A stretch of 64,000 bases of DNA, taken from positions 1-64,000 of the forward strand of contig CAMWKO010000011.1 of the NCBI GenBank assembly GCA_947174885.1, given 5' to 3'. A program made the position numbers and the translations under genes. The notes under the pieces are model-generated. The model worked only from the letters and a program-made list of their open reading frames with translations. It was not told the DNA's origin and did no database searches. Numbering within the stretch: position 1 is the stretch's first letter; every line of letters begins with the position of its first letter. This stretch comes from an uncultured Clostridia bacterium. Lineage in GTDB: Bacteria > Bacillota > Clostridia > Lachnospirales > Lachnospiraceae. Of this stretch, positions 27,938 through 37,809 are shown in pieces.

Positions 27938-28639
27938 ATGAAGATAAAAAGCAGATATTTACCATATTTATTGCCGTTACGCAGTATTGTTTTTTTATTG
28001 ATTTTTATGGTTGGAGCATTCGTTACTGATAAGGAAATGGATGAAATAAGTAATTGGTGGTCGGTTGTGGCAAGTGCAGTTAATATAGTAACAATATTAA
28101 TACTGCTTTTTGTTACGAAAAAACAGGAAAGTAACTATTGGGAATTAGTTAATTATAAAAAAGGCAAAACAAAAGGAAAGCAAATAGTAAGTATGTCTAT
28201 TGTTATTATTTTTGTCGGAATGATTGGAATGTATTTGGCCGGATATATTTGTTATGGAGTTATTCCATATGCGGCACCTATGATGATTGCACCTATATCA
28301 TTATGGTTGGCGGTAATTAATATTGTTGTGTTACCAATATCAACGGCTTTTGCCGAAGAAGGACTATATTTAGGCTGCGGGACCAATCAAATAAAGAATA
28401 AATATATGGCGGTTATTATTCCGGCATTGTTTTTTGCATTACAACATAGCTTTATTCCTACATTGTTTGACGTAAAATACATTGTATATCGCTTTTTATC
28501 ATTTTTGCCGTTAACTTTAATTTTGTGTTGGTATTATTATAAAAAAAGAAATCCGTTACCGATTATGGTAGGACATACAATTATTGATTTAGCAACAGTT
28601 GTGCAAATATTTGTTTCATCAGTAATTTCTGGATTTTAG
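27938..28639 (+). CDS. CPBP family intramembrane glutamic protease homologue
   Basis: 233 residues, six to seven hydrophobic segments. The family motifs are AEEGLYLG (Glu 140, Glu 141), FALQH (His 170) and GHTIID (His 213, Asp 217). In the usual EExxxR motif the Arg is replaced by Leu 145, so activity is less certain. Relatives include Rce1-type CAAX proteases and bacteriocin-immunity proteins. AAGGA precedes the start. It may be part of the TetR transcript, although 112 bp separate it from the preceding gene. Confidence 0.8.
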   Translation: MKIKSRYLPYLLPLRSIVFLLIFMVGAFVTDKEMDEISNWWSVVASAVNIVTILILLFVTKKQESNYWELVNYKKGKTKGKQIVSMSIVIIFVGMIGMYLAGYICYGVIPYAAPMMIAPISLWLAVINIVVLPISTAFAEEGLYLGCGTNQIKNKYMAVIIPALFFALQHSFIPTLFDVKYIVYRFLSFLPLTLILCWYYYKKRNPLPIMVGHTIIDLATVVQIFVSSVISGF

Positions 28640-28683
28640 GGGGCGGATTTGTAGTTCATTAACATTAAAAAAGATTATCTGAT

Positions 28684-28785
28684 ATGGTATAATAACACCG
28701 AGTTGGGAAACAACTCGGTGTGCCTCATAGATAAAATCTGTGATTTTATCCATGAGGCTGTAGGGATAGGGAAATTATGGTATAA
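28684..28785. repeat. Hairpin repeat cluster with GTATAAT ends, copy 2
   Basis: Begins and ends with TATGGTATAAT. Between these lie the stem CACCGAGTTG / CAACTCGGTG and a longer hairpin CCTCATAGATAAAATC / GATTTTATCCATGAGG. Same order and sequence style as the cluster after the DUF368 gene. Confidence 0.6.
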
Positions 28786-28855
28786 TGAAAATAGAATCAA
28801 ATGGTTATCCAATATACTTCCTTATCTATACCTGCATAAGAAAGTTTTCAAAAAA

Positions 28856-28929
28856 TCGGGGTGACGCGATTCGAACGCGCGACCTCTTAGTCCCGAACCA
28901 AGCGCTCTACCAAGCTGAGCCACACCCCG
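28856..28929 (-). tRNA. tRNA-Pro (anticodon CGG)
   Basis: 74 nt, cloverleaf complete. Acceptor CGGGGTG pairs with CACCCCG plus discriminator A; D-arm GCTC / GAGC; anticodon stem CTTGG / CTAAG with loop TTCGGGA, giving anticodon CGG (codon CCG); T-arm GCGCG / CGCGT with loop TTCGAAT. CCA is not encoded. A T run follows the 3' end as terminator. Confidence 0.97.
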
Positions 28930-28948
28930 GATAAACACTACCTCATAT

Positions 28949-28976
28949 ATTCTATACTATTTTTTTATTTAGTCAA
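28949..28976 (-). promoter_or_regulatory. Predicted promoter of tRNA-Pro
   Basis: On the minus strand TTGACT, 16-bp spacer, TAGAAT, about 20 bp before the tRNA 5' end. Confidence 0.6.
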
Positions 28977-29123
28977 TCCCCTTCTAAAAATTTTGTTATA
29001 TTTTATGTCATAATGTCGTTGTGTTGCCGGTTTAGATGCATATATGAATTGCTATGATGATATTTAAACAGTTATAACTATCATTACTATCATTAAAATC
29101 AAAAGTTATTATAATCTAATGTT

Positions 29124-29891
29124 TTAGAAATAATTTACAATCATAATTGCAACTCCAAGAATAACAAGAACACCTCCCGTAGCACGATTTAAAGTAACTG
29201 CACTTGCTTTATTTGCAAGCTTAGCAGCTATTCTTGCCCAAAGCAGTGTAAATATAATACAAAATACCAAAGACCACAAATCAGGTAGTTCTCCAATAAC
29301 AAAATGACTTACTGCACCGGTTAATGCAGTAAAAGACATAATAAAAACACTGGTTCCTACTGCCGTTTTAAGCTCATATCCAAGAAGACCGGTAAGTACA
29401 AGAAGCATCATCATTCCACCACCTGCACCGACAAATCCGCAGATAAATCCAACCAGAATTCCACTGATAACAGATTGAATTAATCGTTTATGTGGTTCTA
29501 CATCTTCCATAGCCTCTTTAGTGGTCATTACCGGCTTTATGATAAATTTGACTCCCAAAAGAAAGGTAATTGTAACAGAAAAATTTCCCATAGCAGTGTT
29601 AGGTACTTTACTTGCTATCCAGCTTCCAAGCAGTGTAAAAATCAATACCGAAAACATCATTACAATACCGTTTTTAATATCCAGATTTTTATTTTTCCCA
29701 TAGGTATAAGCACTGACTGCACTTGCCAGCACATCACTTGCCAGTGCAATTCCTACTGCCTCATATGCAGGCATTTTCAAAAAAGTGATAAGCATAGGAC
29801 TGATAACTGCCGCAGCACTCATACCGGCAAAACCGGTTCCCAACCCTGCTCCCATACCGGCAAAAAAAAATACAATTAGCTTAATAAGCAT
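29124..29891 (-). CDS. TauE/SafE family sulfite or organosulfonate exporter
   Basis: 255 residues, about eight membrane helices in two related halves. AGMGAGLGTGFAGMSAAAVI near the N-terminus and CGFVGAGGGMMMLLVL near the middle are the paired glycine-rich motifs of TauE/SafE (DUF81) transporters. The substrate is unknown; sulfite, sulfoacetate or other anions are typical. I chose the second ATG, preceded by GGAAGTG, over one 18 bp upstream. It stands alone, divergent from clpB. Confidence 0.88.
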   Translation of the reverse strand: MLIKLIVFFFAGMGAGLGTGFAGMSAAAVISPMLITFLKMPAYEAVGIALASDVLASAVSAYTYGKNKNLDIKNGIVMMFSVLIFTLLGSWIASKVPNTAMGNFSVTITFLLGVKFIIKPVMTTKEAMEDVEPHKRLIQSVISGILVGFICGFVGAGGGMMMLLVLTGLLGYELKTAVGTSVFIMSFTALTGAVSHFVIGELPDLWSLVFCIIFTLLWARIAAKLANKASAVTLNRATGGVLVILGVAIMIVNYF

Positions 29892-29909
29892 AAAAGCACT
29901 TCCTTCCAT

Positions 29910-30350
29910 AGATTAATTGTAATTTTATCACATCTTATTTTGAACTTGAAGCATCATTTGATAATATTTAAATAGAAAAGGAAAATTATTGTAATCATAA
30001 TAAACATACATATCATGCTTTCAAATCTAAGGCACTTTGATTAAACCGGATTAATGTATTTAGAGAAGTGCGTTTATTTACATGACAAAAATGAATCCCC
30101 ATTAATTAATTCCTAAAGATAATACTTTATTTAAATTAGATTTTAACATATTAGATTTAGATGTTAATTTGTAATATCTAATTATATTTTTGATTTGTGG
30201 TTTAAAACAAAAATCAAAAGTTTAAGTAAACAGTTTACCGGATATATTTTCAATGCAAATAACATTTATATAATGTTCTTTAAATCTGACATATCTATTT
30301 TGAATGAAAGCTAATTTTTAAAGATTCCACAAATGTCAAAAAATAAAGCT
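29910..30350. other. Long AT-rich region upstream of clpB
   Basis: No gene, repeat or clear structure seen here. The promoter and CIRCE of clpB begin at its right end. Confidence 0.5.
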
Positions 30351-30409
30351 TTGAAATACTTTATAAAAGTTTTATAAATGTATTAGCACTCGACCATTGA
30401 CAGTGCTAA
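30351..30409 (+). promoter_or_regulatory. clpB promoter with CIRCE operator
   Basis: TTGAAA, 16-bp spacer, TATAAA, then TTAGCACTC, 9 bp, CAGTGCTAA at 30383-30409. This is the HrcA-binding CIRCE element with one mismatch (consensus right arm GAGTGCTAA), placed at the expected transcription start. Confidence 0.85.
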
Positions 30410-30559
30410 CAATTAGTGATATCTTGTTTATACAGAAGAATAAAATATATATACAAACATTTATTTTTCTTTGTATCTGATATTAAAGTTAAAACAGCGA
30501 ATAGAGTATCAGCTTATGGAAATGAATATTAGTGATGCCGTTCGAGAAGGAGGAGCAAT

Positions 30560-33136
30560 ATGAACATCAACAAATTTACACAAAAGTCACTCGAAGCTAT
30601 CAACAAGTGCGAAAAGCTGGCATATGAATTTGGAAATCAGGAAATTGACGAAGAACATTTGCTCTTTTCACTAGCCGGTCAGGAGGATGGACTGATTGGT
30701 AAAATGATAGAGAAAATGGGAATTGATTTAGCTGCATTTCAAAATTCAGTTAGAAGTATTATAGATAAAAAGCCTAAAGTACAGGGCGGAGATTTGCGTA
30801 TAAGTAATGATTTAAACAGAGTTTTAATTTCAGCAGAGGATGAAATTAAGCAGTTTCAGGATGAATATGTATCTGTGGAGCATTTGATGCTTACGCTGAT
30901 TAAATATCCAAACAAAGCATTAAAGGAATTATTTAAAAACTATAATATTACCAAGGAAGGATTTTTAAAAGCACTTGCTGAAGTAAGGGGAAATCAGAGA
31001 GTTACCTCGGACAATCCGGAGGATACCTATGATACACTATCAAAGTATGGCACTGATCTGGTAGAAAGAGCCAGAAATCAGAAACTTGACCCTGTTATCG
31101 GAAGAGACGGTGAAATCAGAAATGTTATAAGAATACTTTCGAGAAAAACAAAAAATAATCCGGTGCTTATCGGAGAACCGGGTGTCGGTAAGACAGCAGC
31201 AGTTGAGGGACTGGCACAGAGAATTGTGCAGGGAGATGTACCTGAGGGGTTGAAGGATAAGATTATTTTTGCACTTGATATGGGAGCATTAGTGGCAGGT
31301 GCAAAGTACAGAGGTGAATTTGAGGAAAGGCTGAAAGCAGTACTTGAAGAAGTCAAGAAATCAGAGGGAAAGATTATCCTTTTTATTGATGAATTGCATA
31401 CGATTGTAGGTGCGGGAAAAACAGACGGTGCCATGGATGCAGGAAATATGTTAAAGCCTATGCTTGCAAGAGGTGAGTTGCATTGTATCGGTGCGACTAC
31501 CTTAGATGAATATAGAAAATATATTGAAAAAGACCCTGCGCTTGAGCGAAGATTTCAGCCTGTTTTGGTAGATGAGCCAACCGTGGAGGATACTATTTCC
31601 ATACTTAGAGGTCTTAAAGAGAGATATGAGGTATTTCATGGTGTAAAGATTAATGATTCTGCTTTGGTTTCGGCAGCAGTGCTTTCAAACAGATATATAT
31701 CGGACAGATTTTTGCCGGATAAGGCAATCGATTTGGTAGATGAAGCCTGTGCAATGATTAAAACCGAGCTTGATTCTATGCCGGCAGAGCTTGACGAGCT
31801 AAGAAGAAAGGTAATGATGCTTGAAATTGAAGAGGCAGCATTGAAAAAAGAAACGGATAATCTGAGTAAGGAAAGACTGGAAGCACTGAAAAAAGAACTG
31901 GCAGATATAAGAGATGATTTTAATAACAAAAAGGCTCTTTGGGAGAATGAAAAATCATCTGTTGAAAACTTAAGTAAAATAAGAGAAGAAATAGAAAATG
32001 CCACTAATGAAATGAAGATGGCACAACGTGAATACAATCTTGAAAAAGTAGCGGAAATACAATATGGAAAACTTCCTGAGCTTAACAGAAAACTGGAAGA
32101 AGAGGAAGATAAGATTAAAAATAAAGACTTATCTCTTATAAGAGAAAGTGTAACCGAAGAGGAAATATCCAAGATAATTTCAAGATGGACGGGTATTCCT
32201 GTTACAAAGCTGACTGAAACAGAGAGAAGCAAAACACTTCATCTGGCAGACGAACTTCATAAAAGAGTAGTGGGACAGGATGAGGGTGTTACTAAGGTAA
32301 CAGAGGCTATTATAAGATCAAAGGCGGGTATAAAGGATCCTGCAAAGCCTATTGGCTCATTCCTGTTTTTAGGACCTACCGGTGTAGGTAAAACCGAGCT
32401 TGCAAAATCCTTAGCTGAAAATCTGTTTGACAATGAACAGAATATGGTGAGAATAGATATGTCCGAGTATATGGAGAAGCACAGTGTATCAAGACTGGTA
32501 GGAGCACCTCCGGGATATGTAGGCTATGACGAGGGTGGTCAGCTTACTGAGGCAGTAAGAAGAAAGCCATATTCGGTAATACTTTTCGATGAAATAGAGA
32601 AAGCACATCCTGACGTATTTAATATTTTACTACAGGTATTGGATGACGGAAGAATCACCAACTCTCAGGGAAGAACTGTAGATTTTAAGAATACTATTAT
32701 TATATTGACATCAAATCTCGGTTCATCATATTTACTGGAGGGTATAGATGAAAGCGGAACTATTAGTTGTGAAGCAGAAAATATGGTTATGAACGAGCTT
32801 AAGGCAAGCTTCAGACCGGAGTTTCTAAACAGACTGGATGAAATTATTATGTTCAAGCCGCTTACAAAGGACAATATAGGCGGTATTGTTGATTTACTTG
32901 TAACGGATATCAACAGGAGATTGGAGGATAAGGAACTTAAAATTGCACTTACGGATAAGGCAAAGGAGTTTGTCATTGAAAGTGCATATGATGTTTCATA
33001 TGGTGCAAGACCGCTTAAGAGATATCTGCAAAAGCATATTGAAACTCTGGCGGCAAAAGCAATACTTGATGACAGGGTAAAGACAGGAGATATAATGACT
33101 GTGGATGTGGAGGAGAATAATCTGGTTTTAAAATAA
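30560..33136 (+). CDS. clpB: ATP-dependent chaperone ClpB
   Basis: 858 residues, normal length. This hexameric AAA+ disaggregase works with DnaK. The N-domain repeats cover residues 1-145; first Walker [14 protein letters not shown] near 205, with Walker [15 protein letters not shown]; a coiled-coil middle domain around 405-530 distinguishes ClpB from ClpC; second Walker [15 protein letters not shown] near 605 with [25 protein letters not shown] marks the C-terminal domain. The CIRCE element predicts HrcA heat-shock control. AGGAGGAG precedes the start. Confidence 0.97.
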   Translation: MNINKFTQKSLEAINKCEKLAYEFGNQEIDEEHLLFSLAGQEDGLIGKMIEKMGIDLAAFQNSVRSIIDKKPKVQGGDLRISNDLNRVLISAEDEIKQFQDEYVSVEHLMLTLIKYPNKALKELFKNYNITKEGFLKALAEVRGNQRVTSDNPEDTYDTLSKYGTDLVERARNQKLDPVIGRDGEIRNVIRILSRKTKNNPVLIGEPGVGKTAAVEGLAQRIVQGDVPEGLKDKIIFALDMGALVAGAKYRGEFEERLKAVLEEVKKSEGKIILFIDELHTIVGAGKTDGAMDAGNMLKPMLARGELHCIGATTLDEYRKYIEKDPALERRFQPVLVDEPTVEDTISILRGLKERYEVFHGVKINDSALVSAAVLSNRYISDRFLPDKAIDLVDEACAMIKTELDSMPAELDELRRKVMMLEIEEAALKKETDNLSKERLEALKKELADIRDDFNNKKALWENEKSSVENLSKIREEIENATNEMKMAQREYNLEKVAEIQYGKLPELNRKLEEEEDKIKNKDLSLIRESVTEEEISKIISRWTGIPVTKLTETERSKTLHLADELHKRVVGQDEGVTKVTEAIIRSKAGIKDPAKPIGSFLFLGPTGVGKTELAKSLAENLFDNEQNMVRIDMSEYMEKHSVSRLVGAPPGYVGYDEGGQLTEAVRRKPYSVILFDEIEKAHPDVFNILLQVLDDGRITNSQGRTVDFKNTIIILTSNLGSSYLLEGIDESGTISCEAENMVMNELKASFRPEFLNRLDEIIMFKPLTKDNIGGIVDLLVTDINRRLEDKELKIALTDKAKEFVIESAYDVSYGARPLKRYLQKHIETLAAKAILDDRVKTGDIMTVDVEENNLVLK

Positions 33137-33151
33137 GGTCAGGATGTCAGA

Positions 33152-33232
33152 ATTATGTACAGTGTAGCTTTTGAGGAATATTAGAAAAACTAATGTCGGA
33201 AGAGGTGCACTGTACATAATATGTTATTATAT
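33152..33232 (+). terminator. Imperfect terminator-like inverted repeat after clpB
   Basis: Arms ATTATGTACAGTG / CACTGTACATAAT, 43 bp apart, with no strong T run. It may be a processing or termination structure. Confidence 0.35.
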
Positions 33233-33240
33233 TAAATCTG

Positions 33241-33345
33241 AATGCCGGGAATGCAACAGAGGTAGTACAATCTTCCATTTCTGCAATGAATGAACAAAAT
33301 CAGATGGTGGAGAATGCCGCCGCATTTTATTTAAATGAGGCTTAA
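33241..33345 (+). pseudogene. Possible C-terminal fragment of a chemoreceptor
   Basis: Open frame without a start codon: AGNATEVVQSSISAMNEQNQ followed by MVENAAAFYLNEA and a stop. The heptad-like, Gln/Asn/Ala-rich pattern resembles the tail of methyl-accepting chemotaxis proteins. No upstream part remains. Tentative. Confidence 0.35.
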
Positions 33346-33445
33346 AATTATTAAAGCTTCTATAAAATCATTAAGTAAATAACTTACATATAAAATAATT
33401 ATAAGAAAATTTGGTGCAAGAGGCAGCAAAAATATAAAAAGCACT

Positions 33446-33506
33446 ATAAAGCAAAGAGAAACCTTTCAATTTGAAATTCATATTATCTCTTTGCTTTATT
33501 TTTTAT
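33446..33506 (+). terminator. Orphan terminator
   Basis: 14-bp stem ATAAAGCAAAGAGA / TCTCTTTGCTTTAT followed by TTTTTTATT. It has no intact gene directly upstream, which fits loss of a gene between clpB and this point. Confidence 0.7.
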
Positions 33507-33590
33507 TCTACCCTTTTATTACCGTGAGCAACTAAGAATTTGATTTTATGGACAACGGATATTTATTCTTACATTGGATGAATATAAAAA

Positions 33591-33654
33591 TATGTTTACA
33601 TCATTTTCAAATTGTAAACTTTATGAGTCTCAAATAAAAGTATGGAAACTCAAG
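33591..33654. repeat. Palindromic interspersed element remnant, copy D
   Basis: Degraded right half: TTTACATCATTTTC, GAGTCTCAAATAAAAGTATG and the end GGAAACTCAAG, 87 bp before the MutS-like start codon. Confidence 0.45.
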
Positions 33655-33740
33655 AATATTATGATACTGACATTTGTTAAAATTTGTGTTATATTTATTA
33701 TATTGAGAATTCGTGACAATAAGAAAGATAGAGGTGTTTT

Positions 33741-35336
33741 ATGGAGACAGTAAGCTTACTATATCCTGAGGGATATAATGGATATGATAAGGATTGTTTT
33801 ACGGATTTTGATTTTGTTTCTAATCTGGGTATTGATGGTCTTATATTTTTAAAACGTGAAAGCTTTTTGGGAGTACCCAATCTGGAATTAAAAAATTACT
33901 TTACAAAAAATACTGAGGTTATTGCATATAGGGTAGATGTGGTAGAGGATATTGTAAATCATAGAGAAATATATGATGTATTCCTTAAAGCAGTTCCGCT
34001 TATCCAGAATATTTGTGATATGAGGAAAGCTACAAATCAAAGTGATATGACTACGGAAAGTAATCTGTTCTCGGTAAAAATTTTAGAGATGTATGTGGAA
34101 ATAATGGATTTATTAGGAGAAAATCTTTTAAAATTTGAGGTCAGGTCTAAAGGTATAAAAAGCTTTCAGGATATTGTAAGAAACAGATATGAAAGCGAAG
34201 AATTTAAAACACTAAAAGCTGAAATTTCAAAAATGGAAACCCAGATAGGAAATATAAAAAGTATTACTTTGGGTATTAATATGGATGGTTCATTGCAGGC
34301 AAGAGAAGCGGGCATAATATCTATCAATACAAAGCAGTACAAAAATGGGAGTATAGTAGATAAGCTTTTGGGAAAGGGTGGCGCTGACAGTTTTACCTGT
34401 ATAACCAGTCTTAGTTCAATTCTTAAAACATTGGATAAGCATGACCAGCTGGCTTTTCAGACTACGATTGACCACTGTTTAAATCAGATTTTCAGAAAAA
34501 GCATCAGAAATTTTGAACCGCTTATCAATAAATATTTTGCAGGAAGTACAGATTTTTTAGTTGCAGTATTAAATGATCTTAGATTTTTAAATGCTGCCAT
34601 GAAATTTATATTTGATATGAAGGACAAAGGTCTTAATATGTGTAAGCCGGATATTGCAGGTCTGGATGAAAAGAAATGTACGCTAAAGGGTGCATATAAT
34701 CCCATGGTTTCCATAAAAGTACCGGAGTCAGATATTGTAACAAATGACTTTGAATTTGATGACAACGGAAGATTTTTTATAATAACAGGTCCAAACCATG
34801 GTGGTAAGTCAGTATTTCTATATACGGTAGGAATGGTTCAGGCATTATTTCAGATGGGACTTTATGTACCTGCAAGTGAGGCTGAAATAAGTCCCGTACA
34901 TGGGATATATACCCATTTCCCATCTTCTGATGAAAATAATTATGGAAAAGGAAGATTGGAATATGAGTGTGATAAGCTTAGTAAAATATTAGATAAGGTG
35001 GATGAAAATAGTCTTATTTTATTGGATGAGGCATTTTCGTCAACCTCCGGCTCTGAGGCTTCCTACATAGCACAGGAGGTACTTACAGCGCTTGGTATTA
35101 TAGGACTTAGAGGGCTTTTTGTTACACATATACATGACCTGCCTATGAAAGTTACAGAATTTAATACACATAAAGACAATAAGAGTAAAATTGATAATCT
35201 GGCAGCTCAGATGGAAAACAAAGAGGATGGCTCACGCAGCTATAAACTCGTCCGTACAATGCCGGATGGTCTAAGCTATGCAAGAGATATAGCAAAGAAG
35301 TATGGCTTGGAGCTGGATAAGATTATAAATCGTTAA
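33741..35336 (+). CDS. MutS-related DNA-binding ATPase
   Basis: 531 residues, shorter than MutS (about 850) and MutS2. The N-terminal mismatch-recognition and connector domains are missing; a lever/core-like helical region leads into the C-terminal MutS ATPase. Walker A is GPNHGGKSVFLYTVGM, a variant of the usual GPNMxGKST; then SSDENNYGKGRLEYE, Walker B LILLDEAFSSTSGSEASY and GLFVTHIHDLP. It has no Smr nuclease domain. Such short MutS-like proteins are of unknown role; mismatch repair should not be assumed. A terminator and a repeat remnant isolate it from clpB. Confidence 0.85.
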   Translation: METVSLLYPEGYNGYDKDCFTDFDFVSNLGIDGLIFLKRESFLGVPNLELKNYFTKNTEVIAYRVDVVEDIVNHREIYDVFLKAVPLIQNICDMRKATNQSDMTTESNLFSVKILEMYVEIMDLLGENLLKFEVRSKGIKSFQDIVRNRYESEEFKTLKAEISKMETQIGNIKSITLGINMDGSLQAREAGIISINTKQYKNGSIVDKLLGKGGADSFTCITSLSSILKTLDKHDQLAFQTTIDHCLNQIFRKSIRNFEPLINKYFAGSTDFLVAVLNDLRFLNAAMKFIFDMKDKGLNMCKPDIAGLDEKKCTLKGAYNPMVSIKVPESDIVTNDFEFDDNGRFFIITGPNHGGKSVFLYTVGMVQALFQMGLYVPASEAEISPVHGIYTHFPSSDENNYGKGRLEYECDKLSKILDKVDENSLILLDEAFSSTSGSEASYIAQEVLTALGIIGLRGLFVTHIHDLPMKVTEFNTHKDNKSKIDNLAAQMENKEDGSRSYKLVRTMPDGLSYARDIAKKYGLELDKIINR

Positions 35337-35450
35337 ATCAAAAATAAGATTATATGGATTAAAGAAATAGCCATATAGGCATAAATGATATTTTTAGACA
35401 AATTTTAGAGGAGCTTTAGAAAACAATATATCAAATATAGTTAAAAAAGT

Positions 35451-35479
35451 TTGACACAAAAAATAATATATGTTAATCT
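35451..35479 (+). promoter_or_regulatory. Promoter of the cold-shock gene
   Basis: TTGACA, 17-bp spacer ending in TG-T, TAATCT, about 45 bp before the start. Confidence 0.6.
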
Positions 35480-35523
35480 TAATGCGGTTGCAATGCAATC
35501 AGAATTTTTTAGTGGAGGTTGCC

Positions 35524-35721
35524 ATGAAGGGTACAGTAAAATGGTTTAACAATTCAAAAGGCTATGGTTTTATTTCAGCAGAAAACGGAGAAGATGTATT
35601 TGTACATTTTTCAGGTATTGTTTCTGAAGGATTTAAGACATTAGAGGAAGGTGCTACAGTTAGCTTTGATGTAACTGACGGTGCAAAGGGTCCTCAGGCT
35701 ATCAATGTAACAACAGCATAA
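35524..35721 (+). CDS. Cold-shock protein (CspA family)
   Basis: 65 residues, single OB-fold RNA/DNA-binding domain. It begins [18 protein letters not shown] (RNP1 is KGYGFIS) and contains DVFVHFSGI (RNP2). It acts as an RNA chaperone. The ATG follows GGAGGT with ideal spacing; the frame is open 54 bp further upstream but that part is leader. Expression may be affected by the 5' leader, as is common for csp genes, but no specific structure is evident. Confidence 0.96.
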   Translation: MKGTVKWFNNSKGYGFISAENGEDVFVHFSGIVSEGFKTLEEGATVSFDVTDGAKGPQAINVTTA

Positions 35722-35910
35722 TCATCTGTTAAACACGAGTCATTTCATAAATTGTCGTTGCCCTATTTTTTGACTTATATTATTTATAGCAATGGAATGT
35801 TAAGAGCTTTTTATTATTATAGATGTTTTAAGAAAGATTTAGTTCGCGATTTTATGTTTTTTGCAAGCGTTATGAACAATGAGGTATGAGATAAAAAGGT
35901 TGTCTCATAT

Positions 35911-35956
35911 AAAATAAGCAGGAATTTGTGATATTCACAAATTGCCTGCTTATTTT
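35911..35956 (-). terminator. Terminator after hslO
   Basis: AAAATAAGCAGG pairs with CCTGCTTATTTT, with AATTTGTGA / TCACAAATT inside; the minus strand then ends in a T-rich tail directly after the hslO stop. Confidence 0.8.
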
Positions 35957-35958
35957 AG

Positions 35959-36837
35959 TTATCTGCCTGATTTTAAAAGATTTTTCAAATCATCAGGAGT
36001 AAATATATAATTGGTATTGCAGAAGTGACAGTTTACCTCTATATCCTTACCTTCATTTATCATATCATCAATTTCTTTTTTTCCTACACTAATAATAGCC
36101 TTAGTAACACGTTCCTTACTGCAGTTACAATAATAAGAAGTAGGGAGCCTGTCTGTAATCTTTAAATCCATATCGCCTAAAATTCTATTTAAAATATCTT
36201 CAGGTGACATTCCTTCATCCAGCAGAGAAGTAATGGAGGTGATTTCTTTTATTTTATTTTCAAGGGAATCAATTACCTCGTCAGTAGCAAAGGGCATAAG
36301 CTGAATAATAAATCCGCCCGCCTGTTTAACAGTGTTATTTTTGTTCATTAGCACACCTAATGCCACAGAGGTAGGAATCTGTTCACTTGTGGCAAAATAG
36401 TAGGTTAAATCTTCTGCAATTTCACCTGTGATAAGTGCCACCTGACCTGAATAAGGCTCTTTAAGACCTATGTCTTTAATGACAGTAAGCGTACCGTTGC
36501 CTATTGCACCACCTACATCAAATTTTCCGAAAAAGTTCGGAGGATTTACAAAGGAAGGATTGTTTACATAGCCTTTTACATTTGATGAAGAATCAGCAGT
36601 AACAGTAATACCTCCAAGAGGTCCGTCTCCCTTTGCAATAAGTGTAAGTACATCGGTAGAATTTTTCATTGTAGCTCCCATCATGGAAGCAGCAGTAAGC
36701 ATTCTTCCAAGTCCCGCAGTAGCTACAGGACTGGTATTGTGGATTTCCCTGGCTTTTTCGACCAGTTCTTTTGTAGTAGCAGCAAAAGCTCTGATTTGCC
36801 CGTCACAGGCAGTTGCTCTGATAATGTAATCTGACAT
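35959..36837 (-). CDS. hslO: Redox-regulated chaperone Hsp33
   Basis: 292 residues. Hsp33 is a holdase switched on by oxidation of a zinc centre. The four zinc cysteines are present in CNCSKERV (near residue 235) and CHFCNTNY (near 268). Other family segments: MSDYIIRATACDGQIRAFA at the start, GRMLTAASMMGATMK, GDGPLGGITVTAD and GGFIIQLMP. It is probably co-transcribed with the methyltransferase upstream (92-bp gap). Confidence 0.95.
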   Translation of the reverse strand: MSDYIIRATACDGQIRAFAATTKELVEKAREIHNTSPVATAGLGRMLTAASMMGATMKNSTDVLTLIAKGDGPLGGITVTADSSSNVKGYVNNPSFVNPPNFFGKFDVGGAIGNGTLTVIKDIGLKEPYSGQVALITGEIAEDLTYYFATSEQIPTSVALGVLMNKNNTVKQAGGFIIQLMPFATDEVIDSLENKIKEITSITSLLDEGMSPEDILNRILGDMDLKITDRLPTSYYCNCSKERVTKAIISVGKKEIDDMINEGKDIEVNCHFCNTNYIFTPDDLKNLLKSGR

Positions 36838-36929
36838 AATATACCTCGTATTTATTTTTATGAAAAATCTTTTAATCTTAAGCTTCGGAAATTTTTATTC
36901 TGTATTTATAAGGCTTTAAGATTTTTGAA

Positions 36930-37688
36930 TTATTTTCCGTTTTCCTGTGCAATTATATATATTCTTTCACTATTTTCGTTTGCAGGATTATGTGTAAATG
37001 CATCATATGCAGTTACAAAGGTCATACCTGCACTTTCAATGGCATTCTTTATTTCATCTAAGGAATAGGCACGCTGAATGTGGGTTTCCTCAAATTTTTC
37101 AAACAAATTATCTTTGTCCTCCTCAAGTTTTGCAAATATGGTCAAATCATATTGATTAATATTTGTATCATTATAAAATGTATTTTCCCAGATAAAGCTG
37201 CCGTTTTCTCTGTTTTCTGCAATAGTACAATCACCCATCTGTCTGTATTTATATATTGTGTTTAAATCAAAGATAAATAATCCCTTAGGGTCTAAATAAT
37301 TATTGGCAAGTTTAAATACATTTATCAAATCTTCATATTCAGTGATATAATTCATTGAGTCACAAATACTGACAATAGCAGCAACTGTACCATACAATTC
37401 AAAACTGCGCATATCCTGATTTAAGTAAAGGATATCAAGTTCGTTTTCATATTTTTTATCAAGCGCAATATTAAGCATTTCGTCCGAATTATCAATTCCA
37501 ATCATATCATATCCGGACTCTGCAAGAAGCTGTGTAATATTACCGGTGCCACAGCCAAGGTCTAATATAATGCCATCGGTTATGTTGTGTTCTTTTAGTA
37601 AATCGATGAGATATAAGCTCCATTCTTTATAGGGAATGTTGTCCATAAATAAATCATATAAAGAAGCGAAACCAGTATAGGATTCCAT
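36930..37688 (-). CDS. Class I SAM-dependent methyltransferase
   Basis: 252 residues. It starts ESYTGFASLYDLFMD and carries motif I ILDLGCGTGNITQLLAE near residues 41-57 and motif II MIGIDNSDEMLNIA; DPKGLFIFDLNT is the post-motif strand. This resembles YdfB/UbiE-type small-molecule or tRNA methyltransferases often paired with hslO in Clostridia, but the substrate is unknown. Confidence 0.87.
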   Translation of the reverse strand: MESYTGFASLYDLFMDNIPYKEWSLYLIDLLKEHNITDGIILDLGCGTGNITQLLAESGYDMIGIDNSDEMLNIALDKKYENELDILYLNQDMRSFELYGTVAAIVSICDSMNYITEYEDLINVFKLANNYLDPKGLFIFDLNTIYKYRQMGDCTIAENRENGSFIWENTFYNDTNINQYDLTIFAKLEEDKDNLFEKFEETHIQRAYSLDEIKNAIESAGMTFVTAYDAFTHNPANENSERIYIIAQENGK

Positions 37689-37809
37689 AAGCTGCCTCCG
37701 TATTTATTGTTTTAGCCTATGATAGCAGTTTTTAATGCAAAATGCAATCTTGATTATTGCAGGCTTTTGCTTTATACTTTAGCGTGGAAGGTTAAAAAAA
37801 GGTAAAGAT

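Noticed and set aside
31636-32232. Large minus-strand open frames inside clpB, cadA and other genes
   Set aside because: Shadows of highly coding plus-strand genes; no start signals or recognisable protein features.
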